The position numbers and the translations under genes were made by a program. DNA of 64,000 bases from CBDCKN01 sp965219035 (GTDB lineage Bacteria > Gemmatimonadota > Gemmatimonadetes > Longimicrobiales > Gaopeijiaceae): NCBI GenBank assembly GCA_965219035.1, contig CBDCMR010000004.1, positions 372,001 to 436,000 of the forward strand, given 5' to 3'. Each line of letters begins with the position of its first letter. Position 1 is the stretch's first letter. The notes under the pieces are model-generated. The model saw only the letters and a program-made list of their open reading frames with translations, searched no databases and was not told where the DNA came from. This document shows, piece by piece, positions 52,757 through 62,282 of the stretch.

Positions 52757-52893
52757 ACCTGCTGCTGACCGACGGGCACGCCCTGATGGCCTCGCGCTGG
52801 GGCAACTCGCTCCACATTCTCCAGCGCGAGGGCGTGCAGGACTGCGAGATCTGCGGCATCTGCCACGTCGACGCGCCCCACCGGGAGGGGTAG
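52757..52893 (+). pseudogene. Class II glutamine amidotransferase, C-terminal fragment
   Basis: In frame from the IS3 boundary: LLLTDGHALMASRWGNSLHI, LQREGVQDCEICGICHVDAP then a stop. This matches the late part of YafJ/EgtC-like class II amidotransferases (TDG..L.A.RW...L). The catalytic N-terminal Cys is missing, removed at the IS junction. Confidence 0.5.
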
Positions 52894-52896
52894 GCG

Positions 52897-53575
52897 TGGA
52901 AGATCCCACGCGAGCGTCAGGACGAGATCGCTCTAGCCAGCCACCGTAACGCGGTCGCAGCCCGCGACCGGCTCACCGGTGAGCTCCTGCCGCTGCTGGG
53001 CGAGGAGCACGATACCGGTCCCCGCGCCGACACCTCGTTGGAGGCTCTGGCGGCTCTGCAGCCGTGTTCGAGGAGAATGGCACGCTCACGGCGGGGAATT
53101 CCTCGCCTGTGACCGACGGCGCCGCTGCGGTACTTCTCATGAGCGAGGAGCGGGCCAAGGCGGAGGGACGCGAGCCGCTGGCCTTCATTCGCGCCATGGA
53201 GTACGGCGCCATCGACCCAGAAGAGGGCTTGCTTATGGCGCCGGCGGTAGTGGTGCCGCGCCTGTTGGAGCGCGCCTCGGTGAAACTGGGGGCCATCGAT
53301 CTGATCGAGATCCACGAGGCGTTCGCCGCCCAGGTTCTCGCCAACGTCGCGGCGTGGGAGCAAGGGTGGAGGGCGGCACCCATCGGTTCGGTGGACTTTG
53401 ATCGGGTGAATGTTTCGGGCAGCTCGATCGCGATCGGGCATCCCTGGTGCGCCACCGGCGGACGGATCGTGACCACCCTGGCGTACGAGATGGCGCGGCG
53501 AAATGCCAGCTACGGACTCGTCAGCATCTGCGCCGCCGGGGCGATGGCCGGCGCCTTCCTTCTGGAGCGGAGTTG
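52897..53575 (+). pseudogene. Thiolase (acetyl-CoA acyltransferase), 5' truncated and frameshifted
   Basis: Reads WKIPRERQDEIALASHRNAV and LGEEHDTGPRADTSLEALAA, then after a one-base loss near 53060 VFEENGTLTAGNSSPVTDGA, ERAKAEGREPLAFIRAMEYG, DLIEIHEAFAAQVLANVAAW, VNVSGSSIAIGHPWCATGGR. The C-terminal GHP His motif is there; the final Cys motif is degenerate (SICAAGAMAGAF, normally CxGGGxG) and the N-terminal acyl-accepting Cys is lost. A decayed FadA/FadI-type gene. Confidence 0.75.
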
Positions 53576-53598
53576 ACCATACGGAACGAAACCTAAAA

Positions 53599-53889
53599 TC
53601 AAACGCCGCTGGGTTTTGTGGGCGGTGAATTTTCGAGATTGGGATCCGCGTTCAGCGCATTGAGTGCCTGCAGCACCCGATCCAGAATATCCGACGGCTG
53701 CTCGCTTGCCATGTTCTCTTCTTCCGCGACTTGAAGTTGCAGCGCGTCGAACTTCCAGCGACGTAAGATTTCGATCTTCTGTTCGCGACTCAACTCCTCC
53801 CGTTTAAGCACATCCTCGGGACCACGGAATACAAGCGCCGGATCCAGCATTGCTTTCCGGAGATCGATCCGCTTGCCGCTTTTTGTCAT
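53599..53889 (-). CDS. Conserved small hypothetical protein
   Basis: 96 residues: DLRKAMLDPALVFRGPEDVL, REELSREQKIEILRRWKFDA, LQLQVAEEENMASEQPSD. I recall this pattern (DP..VF..PE.VL....LS..QK..ILR.W.YDA.EL.VAEEEGM) from conserved short proteins of Proteobacteria, cytoplasmic and of unknown role. Lower GC and different codon style from its neighbours hint at transfer. GGAGGGTGCC precedes the start. Confidence 0.65.
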   Translation of the reverse strand: MTKSGKRIDLRKAMLDPALVFRGPEDVLKREELSREQKIEILRRWKFDALQLQVAEEENMASEQPSDILDRVLQALNALNADPNLENSPPTKPSGV

Positions 53890-54187
53890 TGTCAGGCACC
53901 CTCCGCAACGCTCCGACCTTACGGAGATTCGTTGCTCTTACGTTATCTTAGGTGCGGCTTAGGGAGCTCTCACGCATCCGTACCTTCACCGCACTTACGC
54001 CATGGTTGCTAGGAAGTTCACTCCCGATTTTTGCGAGCGTTTCAAGGAAAGCCAATTAGTAGCGCGACGCGCCGTCCCCCGAGGGCACTGCCCTCATCTG
54101 CTCCGCCTATCCCGATTCGCGCCCCGGTAACTTTGATTGGGAAAGTGAGGATGGCGTGGCGAGCCAACAAAGGGAAGGAAGCCACAC
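53890..54187. other. Intergenic, no gene recognised
   Basis: Upstream region of both the small minus-strand gene and the acetolactate-synthase gene. AAGGAAG before 54188 is the ribosome-binding site. No convincing promoter motif. Confidence 0.4.
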
Positions 54188-55822
54188 ATGAACGCTGCTG
54201 AGCTCTTTGTCCGGTGCCTCGAGAACGAAGATGTGGACTACATCTTCGGCATCCCGGGCGAAGAGAACATCGATATGATGGATGTCCTGCTCGACAGCCC
54301 CATCCGTTTCATCACCACGCGGCACGAACAGGGCGCGGCCTTCATGGCCGACGTATACGGACGGCTGACGGGTAGAGCGGGGGTCTGCCTGTCGACCCTC
54401 GGTCCCGGCGCTACCAATCTGGTGACCGGCGTAGCGGACGCGAACATGGACCGATCGCCTGTCGTTGCGATCGCGGGTCGGGCGGCCACGACCCGGATGC
54501 ACAAGGAGAGCCACCAACACCTCGATCTGGTCAGCCTCTTCGCTCCCATATCCAAGTACAGCACGCAGATCATGGAACCGGAGACCATTCCGGAGGTGGT
54601 TCGCAAGGCCTTCAAGCAGGCGATTGCGGAGAAGCCAGGCGTCAGCTTCATCGCCCTTCCCGAGAACATCGCCGGCTCCGACGTCGAGGGGAAGGAGCCA
54701 CTCAAGGTGCAGGCGGCCGAGACCCCGGGGGCCTCTGAGTCCAAGATCGAGCAGGCCGCTGACATCATCTCGAGCGCGGAGCACCCGATCATCATGGCGG
54801 GGAACGGCGTGATCCGGTCCGGAGGCACAGCGCAGCTTCAGGCGTTCGCGGAGAGGCTCCAGATCTCCGTCGCGACCACGTTCATGGCCAAGGGCGCGAT
54901 ACCGTTCTCACACCCCCTCAGCCTCGGGACCGTAGGCTTGCAAGCCCACGACTACGTCAGCTGCGGATTCGACCGCGCAGACGTGATCATGTGCGTAGGC
55001 TACGACATGATCGAGTACCATCCCTATCTGTGGCATCCCGAGAAACAGGCCCAGATCCTACACATCGACGAGACGCCAGCCGAGGTGGATGAGCACTACA
55101 TTCTGGCCGCCGGAGTCATCGGTGACATTGGTGAGTCCCTGGACCGGATCGCTGACGTGGCGCGGCCTCAGGGCGAACCGAAGCTCGGAGCGCTGCGGGA
55201 CCTCGTCCTCCAGGAACACTCCGAGCACGAGGACAACCCCGCGTTCCCCATGGTGCCCCAACGTATCCTGTGGGACCTCCGGCAGGTGCTCAGGCCCAAC
55301 GACATCGTCATCAGCGACGTGGGCGCTCATAAAATGTGGACCGCCCGGCTCTACGAGGCCGAGCGCCCCAACACCTGCATCATCTCGAACGGTTTCGCCT
55401 CGATGGGGATCGGCTTGCCCGGGGCCATCGCCGCGAAGCTGGTCCACCCGGAGCGTACAGCGGTAACGATCACGGGCGATGCGGGATTCCTGATGAATTG
55501 CCAGGAGATCGAGACAGCGCTCCGTATCGAGACCCCTATCATCATCCTCATCTGGAACGACAGCGAGTACGGTCTGATCCGCTGGCATCAGCTGCGCCAC
55601 TTCGACCGCCCCAGCCACATCGACTTCAACAATCCCGACTTCGTGATGTTCGCGGAGAGCTTCGGGGCCAAAGGCTATCGGGTGGAAAGCGCCGACGAGT
55701 TGGTGCCGACGCTGGAGCAGGCCATCGCCGACGACACCGTCGTGATCATCGACTGCCCGGTGGATTACTCGGAGAACATGAAGCTGACGGAAAAGCTGGG
55801 GAATCTGGTCTGTCCTATATGA
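54188..55822 (+). CDS. Acetolactate synthase, catalytic-subunit family (TPP enzyme)
   Basis: 544 residues with all three TPP-enzyme domains. N-terminal Pyr domain: VDYIFGIPGEENIDMMDVLL, catalytic Glu in TTRHEQGAAFMADVYGRLTG (about 47), LGPGATNLVTGVADANMDRS. Middle domain: AEHPIIMAGNGVIRSGG, TTFMAKGAIPFSHPLSLGTV. C-terminal PP domain: VISDVGAHKMWTARLYEAER, NGFASMGIGLPGAIAAKLV, TPP/Mg motif TGDAGFLMNCQEIETALR. Condenses two pyruvates to acetolactate, or a related TPP reaction. No regulatory subunit gene (ilvN) and no ilvC or alsD nearby, which suits a catabolic AlsS-type or oxo-acid decarboxylase-like enzyme. Intact. Confidence 0.88.
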   Translation: MNAAELFVRCLENEDVDYIFGIPGEENIDMMDVLLDSPIRFITTRHEQGAAFMADVYGRLTGRAGVCLSTLGPGATNLVTGVADANMDRSPVVAIAGRAATTRMHKESHQHLDLVSLFAPISKYSTQIMEPETIPEVVRKAFKQAIAEKPGVSFIALPENIAGSDVEGKEPLKVQAAETPGASESKIEQAADIISSAEHPIIMAGNGVIRSGGTAQLQAFAERLQISVATTFMAKGAIPFSHPLSLGTVGLQAHDYVSCGFDRADVIMCVGYDMIEYHPYLWHPEKQAQILHIDETPAEVDEHYILAAGVIGDIGESLDRIADVARPQGEPKLGALRDLVLQEHSEHEDNPAFPMVPQRILWDLRQVLRPNDIVISDVGAHKMWTARLYEAERPNTCIISNGFASMGIGLPGAIAAKLVHPERTAVTITGDAGFLMNCQEIETALRIETPIIILIWNDSEYGLIRWHQLRHFDRPSHIDFNNPDFVMFAESFGAKGYRVESADELVPTLEQAIADDTVVIIDCPVDYSENMKLTEKLGNLVCPI

Positions 55823-55851
55823 CGGGTGTTAGGGATGTGGAGTGCGGACGG

Positions 55852-56892
55852 CTACTGGCGCCACCCCTTGGGCCTGATGAATTCCTCGACAAACGGCGGA
55901 TAGTCCCTCAGCGGCTCCAACAGGTGGCTCAATGCAAGCTCGTGCGCATCGATCTCAAGTCCTGCTTCACGCCAGAGCTCCATCGCTCGCTCCCGCTCAC
56001 CTAAAGCGGCCTCGACCCAGGCGCGAACAACGAAGTGGTTCGAATACGAGGTTAGGCCGACCGCCCTGAAGGCTTGGTCACGATGGCCCTGCCTTGCCAA
56101 CACATACGCCAGCTCCAATGCAGCGTTGTTGTGCTCAGAGCTATAAAAAGGAACGGCCTTCACTACGTCTTCCAGGATTGCCTGGGACTCGTCCCAACGT
56201 CCGGCTCGACTGAGCAACTCCGCATATCCGTAGGATTGGCCGGGATCGCGTTGCCAATCGGAGGTCCTGCCTTCAAACCATTCGAGGGTATGGTCCATCA
56301 AGTCTGAGGCTGCCGCCGGATATCCGTGGGCGTGAAGCTCCCCGAACCAATCAAACAACCCGTTGGCAGTACCCCCGTGGTAACGTTGGAGCAGTCCCGG
56401 AATACGGGCGCCAAGTTCTTCGATGCGCCCCTCGGCAGCCAAGACACCCATCTCGATCCCGAGCGCCGTCTGAGACTTTTTCGGGTGCAGCTGACGCATG
56501 CGGTCGAGAGCCTCGAGTTCCCGCTCGTAGTTGCCGAGTCTGTGATAAGCCGAGGTCAGAACAAGCCAATAGTCAACCCACCCGCGCAACCATCCGCTTT
56601 CGGGATCGGCCTGCGTCAAGAACTCGATTGCCTCGCCGGGGCGGTTGAGATTGAGTGCAGCCTGTCCGGCCCTATAGAGAAACTCAGAACCGGGAGCGAT
56701 TTCCACGAACCGACGCATGGCTTCCAGAGCGCCATCGTAATCACCGCGTTGATAGGCCATCTGATAATCCAAAAACAGACGGTCCAGAGGGGCCAGTTGA
56801 CCACGCCGCACATTGAGCACCTGTTTGATGGAATCTCTCAGCTCTGGCTGACCTGTGTTATGGTATGCGAGGGCGGCCCAAAGCAACGCCAT
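55852..56892 (-). pseudogene. TPR region of a larger protein (kinase/transcription activator), 5' truncated
   Basis: 346 codons open from the junction at about 56893: MALLWAALAYHNTGQPELRD, LAPLDRLFLDYQMAYQRGDY, IAPGSEFLYRAGQAALNLNR, RMRQLHPKKSQTALGIEMGV, LAYVLARQGHRDQAFRAVGL, ending DYPPFVEEFIRPKG. These are degenerate TPRs as found C-terminal in TolB-kinases and BTAD-type activators; DYPPF..F..P is a typical end. No start signal is present, and the N-terminal kinase or HTH part is missing. Confidence 0.6.
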
Positions 56893-57478
56893 CGTAAAGT
56901 CGGAGTCCAGGGCCGAGGACCTGATCTCCGACCTCCTGGACTACAGCCGCCTGAGTTTCGATGCCCTGGAGCTTCAGCCCATCGACCTGAAGGAGGTCAT
57001 CAGCGCCGTCATGGAGCAGGTGGGACCGGCGCTGAAGGAGGTCGAAGCGGAGATCACCATAGACGGAGACCTTCCCACGGTCATGGCCCAGAAGACCATC
57101 CTCGCGCAGATCCTGGCCAATCTGGTGACCAACGCGGCCAAGTTCGTGCCCGAGGAGCGCTCCCCCGAAATCGTCATCCGATGCGATGAGCGGGAGGAGC
57201 GCGTGCGAATCTGGGTGGAAGACAACGGGATCGGTGTTCCGGAGGGTCAGGAGGACCGGATCTTCGGCGTCTTCGAGCGACTCGACCAAGTCTCCGACCG
57301 GCCCGGTACCGGAATCGGACTCGCCATCGTCCACCGGGGCATGGAGCGTATCGGCGGGGAGACAGGAGTCGAGCGACGGGCCGTGGGGAGCGCCTTCTGG
57401 GTCGACGTTCCCAGGGAGCTTGAGCTGGGCTGGCGGCCCTGGGTCCGACGCAGGGACCGAGCCGACACCGAGTCATGA
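56893..57478 (+). pseudogene. Sensor histidine kinase, catalytic half only
   Basis: Open from the junction: EDLISDLLDYSRLSFDALEL (end of the dimerisation helix pair), PIDLKEVISAVMEQV, then the ATPase: ILANLVTNAAKF (N box), VEDNGIGVPEGQEDRIFGVF (G1 and F boxes), RPGTGIGLAIVHRG (G2 box). The phospho-acceptor His and any sensor are missing. Its 5' end abuts the 5' end of the TPR fragment on the other strand, a head-to-head fusion of two truncated genes. Confidence 0.75.
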
Positions 57479-57484
57479 CGTGCA

Positions 57485-57515
57485 AGCGGCTCCAGCCGGC
57501 AAGGCTGGGGCCGCT
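57485..57515 (+). terminator. Strong terminator hairpin
   Basis: AGCGGC-T-CCAGCC, loop GGCAA, GGCTGG-G-GCCGCT: 12 base pairs with a single T-G position, then TTTGG. Begins 7 bp after the histidine-kinase stop. Confidence 0.8.
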
Positions 57516-57611
57516 TTGGTTCGAGATCGTAAGTGTTCCGTTGCCAAAGTTCGCGAGCCACCAAGAGGGCCGGGGCGCCGTGGGATCAAGGCGGACGACG
57601 CGGCGTAGCCC

Positions 57612-57745
57612 CCCGCCATTCGCCGCGCGAGGCTGTGAACTATGGACACACTCGCGCGATAAAGCCGCTCGAAAGCGACCGAATCTCCATTTGCGGCCAG
57701 GGCGACGTCCTTGCCCTCAGCCTCCCTGGCGGCTCGGGCAGCCAA
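57612..57745 (-). pseudogene. ECF sigma factor, N-terminal fragment
   Basis: The minus strand encodes DVALAANGDSVAFERLYRAS then VSIVHSLARRMAGGY, the first helices of sigma region 2 in ECF-type factors (ALV.RA..GD..AFE.LY....V..LA.R..G). After AGGY the similarity ends. Starts with a possible TTG at 57745. Confidence 0.5.
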
Positions 57746-57905
57746 ATTGCTCAGCTCTCACTGCCGGTTCGAGGTTTCTTCTTTCAGACACTTTGACATC
57801 TCGCGCGCCCCGGGGGTTGGAATCGCACGCGCCTTGCGGAACGAGGTCGGCAGGCGCATCCATTCGGCACTCGCTGATAATACCCCCATCGCGTGGAGGT
57901 CACGC
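57746..57905. other. Intergenic before the small membrane protein
   Basis: No ORF supported. GGAGG at 57895-57899 serves the gene at 57906. Confidence 0.4.
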
Positions 57906-58256
57906 ATGCCTTTCGCCGCGCTCGCGCTTCTCCAGGCCCCACCGATGATGCCCATCAACCTGACGGCGCTCCTTGCCGTGTTCATGGGCATCTCCACCGT
58001 GCTAATCCCCGTGTTGGGGATCACCGCCCGGTTCGCGCTCAAGCCGACCGTGGAGGCCTTTGGTCGCTTCTTCGACCGGCGCGGAAGCGAGGAGGTGATT
58101 TCCATCCTGGAGCGCAGGATGGGACTCATGGAGCAACAGATCGAGTCCATCGAAGCCAACGTCGAGCGGCTGGTGGAGATGAGCGAGTTTCATCATGAGC
58201 TGACGTCACCGGCTAAGGATCAAGCCCAGCTTCCCCCTGCCGCAGCGGGAGAGTAG
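57906..58256 (+). CDS. Small membrane-anchored coiled-coil protein
   Basis: 116 residues from ATG 57906 with GTGGAGG nine bases upstream. One or two hydrophobic helices (INLTALLAVFMGISTVLIPV), a linker with FALKPTVEAFGRFFDRRGS, then a coiled coil (VISILERRMGLMEQQIESIE, ANVERLVEMSEFHHEL) and a Pro/Ala tail. This layout is common as a short hypothetical in Gemmatimonadota. The ECF sigma fragment upstream is on the other strand and probably unrelated. Function unknown. Confidence 0.6.
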   Translation: MPFAALALLQAPPMMPINLTALLAVFMGISTVLIPVLGITARFALKPTVEAFGRFFDRRGSEEVISILERRMGLMEQQIESIEANVERLVEMSEFHHELTSPAKDQAQLPPAAAGE

Positions 58257-58523
58257 ACGGAGCACAGGGCGCGTCTCTCACGACCGCTAAACTGTCCGTG
58301 ACGTACCTCGAAGGCGACGGTATGCCCGTATCCGACTTCGTGGCTCCCTCCACCATCCTGCTCTACTACCTCGGCGACCCGCACACTCCCACGTGACACC
58401 GTCACGTAGCATAGGCCGTCTCCCGGTAAGATCTGGCCGCGGGATCCCGAGCGCGCTTGCCTGGGGCGTACGTGGATCCGAGGTTTCGCGCATCCTTCGA
58501 GTTTACTACACACGGGAGAGTGC
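58257..58523. other. Intergenic upstream of the phosphodiesterase
   Basis: No supportable gene. Minus-strand ORFs here are arginine-rich shadows. Confidence 0.4.
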
Positions 58524-59351
58524 ATGTTCGAAGGCCCCTTTGAGCTTGATCCGGCGCTTTCAGAAGCGCCCTACGACACCGGACCCGGTGACCCCGCCCC
58601 AGCTGGGAAGCTTGAGATCATCGGCCACAGAGGCTACGCGGCAGTGGCACCTGAGAACACCCTAGCCTCCCTCGAAGCCGCGCTGGCGGCCGGCGTCCGG
58701 GCAGTTGAGTTCGACTTGCACGTAGCGTCGTGCGGGACCCCCGTTCTCTTCCACGACGTGAACCTCGGCCGCACTACGAACGGCGTGGGACCGGTGCGAC
58801 GCCGGACCCTGGGACAGCTCCAGGCCCTGGACGCCGGCAAGTGGTTCTCGGCCGCATTCGCCGGAGAGAGAGTCCCCTCCCTGACGGAGGCTCTCGACGC
58901 GCTCAATGGCCGGGTCGATCGCATCTACCCGGAGGTGAAGGGGTTCCGAGAAGTGGAGGATCTGGACCGCATGGTCCGCCTGGTTCGTGAGGCCGACCTC
59001 GTAGATAGGACGACCTTCATCGGCATGGACTGGAACATCCTGGACCGCATTCGTGGTCAGGAGCCGGGCTTGGGCATCGGCTTCATCGTCGAGACCGCCG
59101 ATCGGTTCGATGCAGCCTTGGAGCGTGCCAAGAAGGACTCGAAGGCCATTCTCGACCTGAGTCATAGCCTCGCTCTCGAGGACCCGTCTATGGTCGAGCG
59201 GACACGAGAGGCGGGGATCGATGTGGCCGTATGGACCGTCAACGATCCCGACGAGGCGACACGCCTCGGGGAGGTCGGGGTCACACGTTTCACCACCGAC
59301 CACGTCGAGCGACTCCTCGAATGGGGTCGGCTCCTGATCCGTGACGCGTGA
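58524..59351 (+). CDS. ugpQ: Glycerophosphodiester phosphodiesterase
   Basis: 275 residues. GDPD barrel: IIGHRGYAAVAPENTLASLE (catalytic His and Glu), AVEFDLHVASCGTPVLFHDV (metal ligands and second His), YPEVKG, then GIDVAVWTVNDPDEATRLGE and GVTRFTTDHVERL. Hydrolyses glycerophosphodiesters to glycerol-3-phosphate and an alcohol; no signal peptide, so cytoplasmic UgpQ-like. Its stop overlaps the GTG of glpD (GTGA), coupling production and oxidation of glycerol-3-phosphate. Gene symbol by analogy. Confidence 0.88.
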   Translation: MFEGPFELDPALSEAPYDTGPGDPAPAGKLEIIGHRGYAAVAPENTLASLEAALAAGVRAVEFDLHVASCGTPVLFHDVNLGRTTNGVGPVRRRTLGQLQALDAGKWFSAAFAGERVPSLTEALDALNGRVDRIYPEVKGFREVEDLDRMVRLVREADLVDRTTFIGMDWNILDRIRGQEPGLGIGFIVETADRFDAALERAKKDSKAILDLSHSLALEDPSMVERTREAGIDVAVWTVNDPDEATRLGEVGVTRFTTDHVERLLEWGRLLIRDA

Positions 59352-61001
59352 TATCTTCGTCCCCCTTCGCGGGCACTGCGGGTCGTTGGGAGGCCCTGGG
59401 AAAGCTGGGCAGGCAGCGTCTCGACCTCCTGATCATCGGCGGCGGCATCACAGGGTGCGGGGTCGCTCGTGACGCGGCTCTCCGGGGCTGGACCGTCGGC
59501 CTCGTGGAGAAGAAGGACTTCGGGTTCGGCACGTCCAGCCGCTCGTCGAAGATCGTGCACGGTGGGCTCCGGTACCTGGAGTACGGGCACTTCCTCCTTG
59601 TGAGGGAGGCGGCTCAGGAACGGGAGATTCTGCGCACTATCGCCCCTCACCTCGTGCATCCCCTGGCATTCATGTACCCGGTCTTCGAAGGTGAGAGCCT
59701 CATGAAGATTCGAGCCGGGCTGACCGTCTTCGATTACCTGGCCAGCACCGACGGAAAGGACAAACACACGAACCTCTCCCCCGAAGAGGTCCGCGAGCAG
59801 CTCCCGGGACTCCGCGAGCGGCTCAAGGGAGGGGTCCGTTACCTCGAGTACATCACCGACGACGCCCGTCTCACCCTGGAGAACGCCCAGTCTGCGGCTC
59901 AGCATGGAGCGCTGGTGGTCAACCACGCCCGGGCCGGCAAGCTGAGGATGGAAAAGGGTCGAGTGGTCGGGTGCCAGGTGACCGACACTCTCGAGGGGAC
60001 TGTGGTTGACGTGACAGCACGCGTCACGGTGAATGCCACCGGGGCCTGGTGCGGGGAAGTTCTGGCCGAGGGGGCGATAGCGACGGAGCACCCTCTCATC
60101 CCCAGCAAGGGCATCCACATTCTGCTGCGGGCCGAACGGCTCCCCATAACCGGAGCGACGTTCCTGCGGGCCACCAACGGCAAGCGCGGACTCGCCATGC
60201 GACGGCTTAACTACGTGTACGTGGGCACGACGGACACGGAGTACGATGGGCCACTGGACCGGCCTCGTGCCACCAGGGCCGACGTCGACGAGGTACTCGA
60301 GATGGTCCAGGACTGTTTTCCCGCTCAGAATCTCAGCCATGACGACGTGCTGGCGACATGGGCCGGGGTGCGGCCTCTCATCCGCGAGGGGGGAAGGAGC
60401 ACGCGGGATACCTCCCGCGAGGATGCGGTGTGGCACTCGCCTCCGGGCTTGATCAGCATCGCGGGCGGAAAGCTCACCACGTACCGGCAGATGGCGCATG
60501 AGGGTCCTCGCAATTGCCGATGCCGAGCTGGCCCCGGCTCCGGGCCTTCCGGAACGCACGACCACAGTGCCGCTCCCGGGGGCGGACGTGGGGCCCGACG
60601 GGATGGACGAGTTCCGGGCGGATCGGAGCCGGAGTCTTGCGGAGATGGGGGTCGCGCCGGCGATCGTCGATCGCCTCTGCTGGCTCTACGGGAGGCAGTT
60701 GGACGACTTCATCGCCCTCGCCGCCGAAGACCCGTCCTGGCTCGAGCCGCTCCATCCCGACGTACCAGCTCTCAGAGCCGAAGTCCGGAACGCAGTGACC
60801 CACGAGATGGCCCGGACGCTCACGGACTTCATGGACCGGCGAGCGGCCCTCCTCCTCTTCAGCGACAACTTCGGCCTCGCGGCAGCCGAAGCCGCAGCCG
60901 ACATCATGGCCGAGGCGTTGGGGTGGCATGCGGACCGCAAGACGCAGGAGCTCAAGGATTACCACGCCCTGGCCGTCGAGCACGGCTTCCCCTCCGACTG
61001 A
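59348..61001 (+). pseudogene. glpD: Glycerol-3-phosphate dehydrogenase, one frameshift near 60490
   Basis: GTG 59348. First frame: FAD motif LLIIGGGITGCGVARDAALR, TSSRSSKIVHGGLRYLEYGH, YITDDARLTLENAQSAAQHG, NATGAWCGEVL, IPSKGIHILL, ATWAGVRPLIREGGRSTRDT, LISIAGGKLTTYRQMA. Second frame: ADVGPDGMDEFRADRSRSLA, VRNAVTHEMARTLTDFMDRR, the GlpD C-terminal domain with its arginine-rich helix. Together about 550 residues, a full GlpD. Oxidises glycerol-3-phosphate to dihydroxyacetone phosphate at the membrane. Apart from the single shift it looks functional, so an assembly error is plausible. Confidence 0.85.
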
Positions 61002-61110
61002 GCTGCGGGAGCACGACCCGGGCGGCCCGACCTCGTCCTGTGTCGCTCGCGCGTCTTCCGCGCCCCGCCTCGTTGAATTCCCTCCCCCGATCCGCTACCA
61101 TCGATGAGAG

Positions 61111-61127
61111 TTGAAAACGATTCTCAA
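61111..61127 (+). promoter_or_regulatory. Fur-like box
   Basis: TTGAAAACGATTCTCAA: half-sites TGAAAAC and ATTCTCA around a central G, 5 of 7 pairs symmetric, close to the 7-1-7 Fur consensus TGAGAATNATTCTCA. Lies 14 bp before the ATG of the ABC ATPase. Confidence 0.6.
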
Positions 61128-61140
61128 CCTCATTTGCAAC

Positions 61141-62256
61141 ATGTCAATCATTGATCTGGATAAGGTAGAAAAGCGCTATTGGCCCGGGCCCGTCGAGGCT
61201 CTGGTCAATGTGTCGATAGACGTTCGGCAGGGCGAGATCCTCACGCTCCTGGGCCCGAGCGGGTGCGGCAAGACCACCACGCTCCGGCTCATCGCCGGCT
61301 TCGAGGCGCCTGACGAGGGTGAGATTAGGATTCTGGATAGGTCCGTAGCAAGCAACGGAGACTGGGTGCCGCCGGAAGATCGCGGCATCGGCATGGTCTT
61401 TCAGGATTACGCCCTCTTCCCCCACCTCACCGTGGGCGAGAACGTCATGTTCGGGCTCCACGCCCGGCAGGCGTCCGACCGGCCTCGCCGCGCCCGGGAA
61501 GTGCTCGACCTTCTGGACCTGTCCCATCACTTCGACCGCTACCCACACGAGCTCTCTGGCGGGCAGCAGCAGCGCGTGGCTCTGGCGAGAGCCATCGCCC
61601 CAGAGCCCGTCGTCGTCCTCATGGACGAACCCTTCAGCAATCTGGACGCCCACCTGCGGGACAACGTGCGGGACGAGGTGGTGGGGAGCCTTCGGTCGGC
61701 CGGCGTTACGTGCGTGCTGGTGAGCCACGACCAGCGCGACGCCCTGGCCATCTCGGATCGGGTAGCGGTCATGAACCAGGGCAGGATTGAGCAGATCGGG
61801 ACGCCACAAGAGATCTACCAGCACCCGGAGTCCATCTTCGTGGCGACCTTCGTGGGCCGGACGAACCTCCTGCAGGGCCTGATCCACGGCGTCGACGGGT
61901 GCGTGCTCACCGACTTCGGATCCTTCTGCCGTGTGGACCGATCCGGCCTGCCGGACGGTGCTCCGGTCATGGTGGCCGTGAGGCCCGAGGGTTTCGAGCC
62001 TTCCGAGCACGGAATGCTCCGGGGCGCGATCACCTCCACGACGTATACGGGGAGCAACGTCGAGGCCCAGGTGGAGATTCCCACGAACGCCGGAGGCCAC
62101 CGGACGCTCACGGTGCACTTGCCCACTAACCAGTCCTACTCGACCGGTGACACCATCCGCCTGGCCCTCGACCCGGACTATGCCTCCGTGGTGCGCAACT
62201 CGTGCGAGGCCTTGTGCTTCAGTCGGGTTCCTGCGCCATCACCGCCGCCGGTCTGA
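61141..62256 (+). CDS. ABC transporter ATPase, iron/polyamine type (FbpC/PotA-like)
   Basis: 371 residues from ATG 61141 (the frame opens earlier at a TTG inside the Fur-like box). Walker A GPSGCGKTT (about 40-48), Q-loop VFQDYALFPHLTVGENVMFG, signature ELSGGQQQRVALARA (about 139), Walker B VVVLMDEPFSNLD, H-loop VLVSHDQRDAL. C-terminal TOBE-type domain (FVGRTNLLQGLIHG, VAVRPEGFEPSE, GAITSTTYTGSNVEAQVEIP). Energises import of Fe3+ or another solute. No permease or binding-protein gene lies in the window; they could have preceded it and been lost, or be elsewhere. The Fur-like box supports iron. Confidence 0.87.
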   Translation: MSIIDLDKVEKRYWPGPVEALVNVSIDVRQGEILTLLGPSGCGKTTTLRLIAGFEAPDEGEIRILDRSVASNGDWVPPEDRGIGMVFQDYALFPHLTVGENVMFGLHARQASDRPRRAREVLDLLDLSHHFDRYPHELSGGQQQRVALARAIAPEPVVVLMDEPFSNLDAHLRDNVRDEVVGSLRSAGVTCVLVSHDQRDALAISDRVAVMNQGRIEQIGTPQEIYQHPESIFVATFVGRTNLLQGLIHGVDGCVLTDFGSFCRVDRSGLPDGAPVMVAVRPEGFEPSEHGMLRGAITSTTYTGSNVEAQVEIPTNAGGHRTLTVHLPTNQSYSTGDTIRLALDPDYASVVRNSCEALCFSRVPAPSPPPV

Positions 62257-62282
62257 TTCTCAGGTCGATCCCCAGAGGATCG

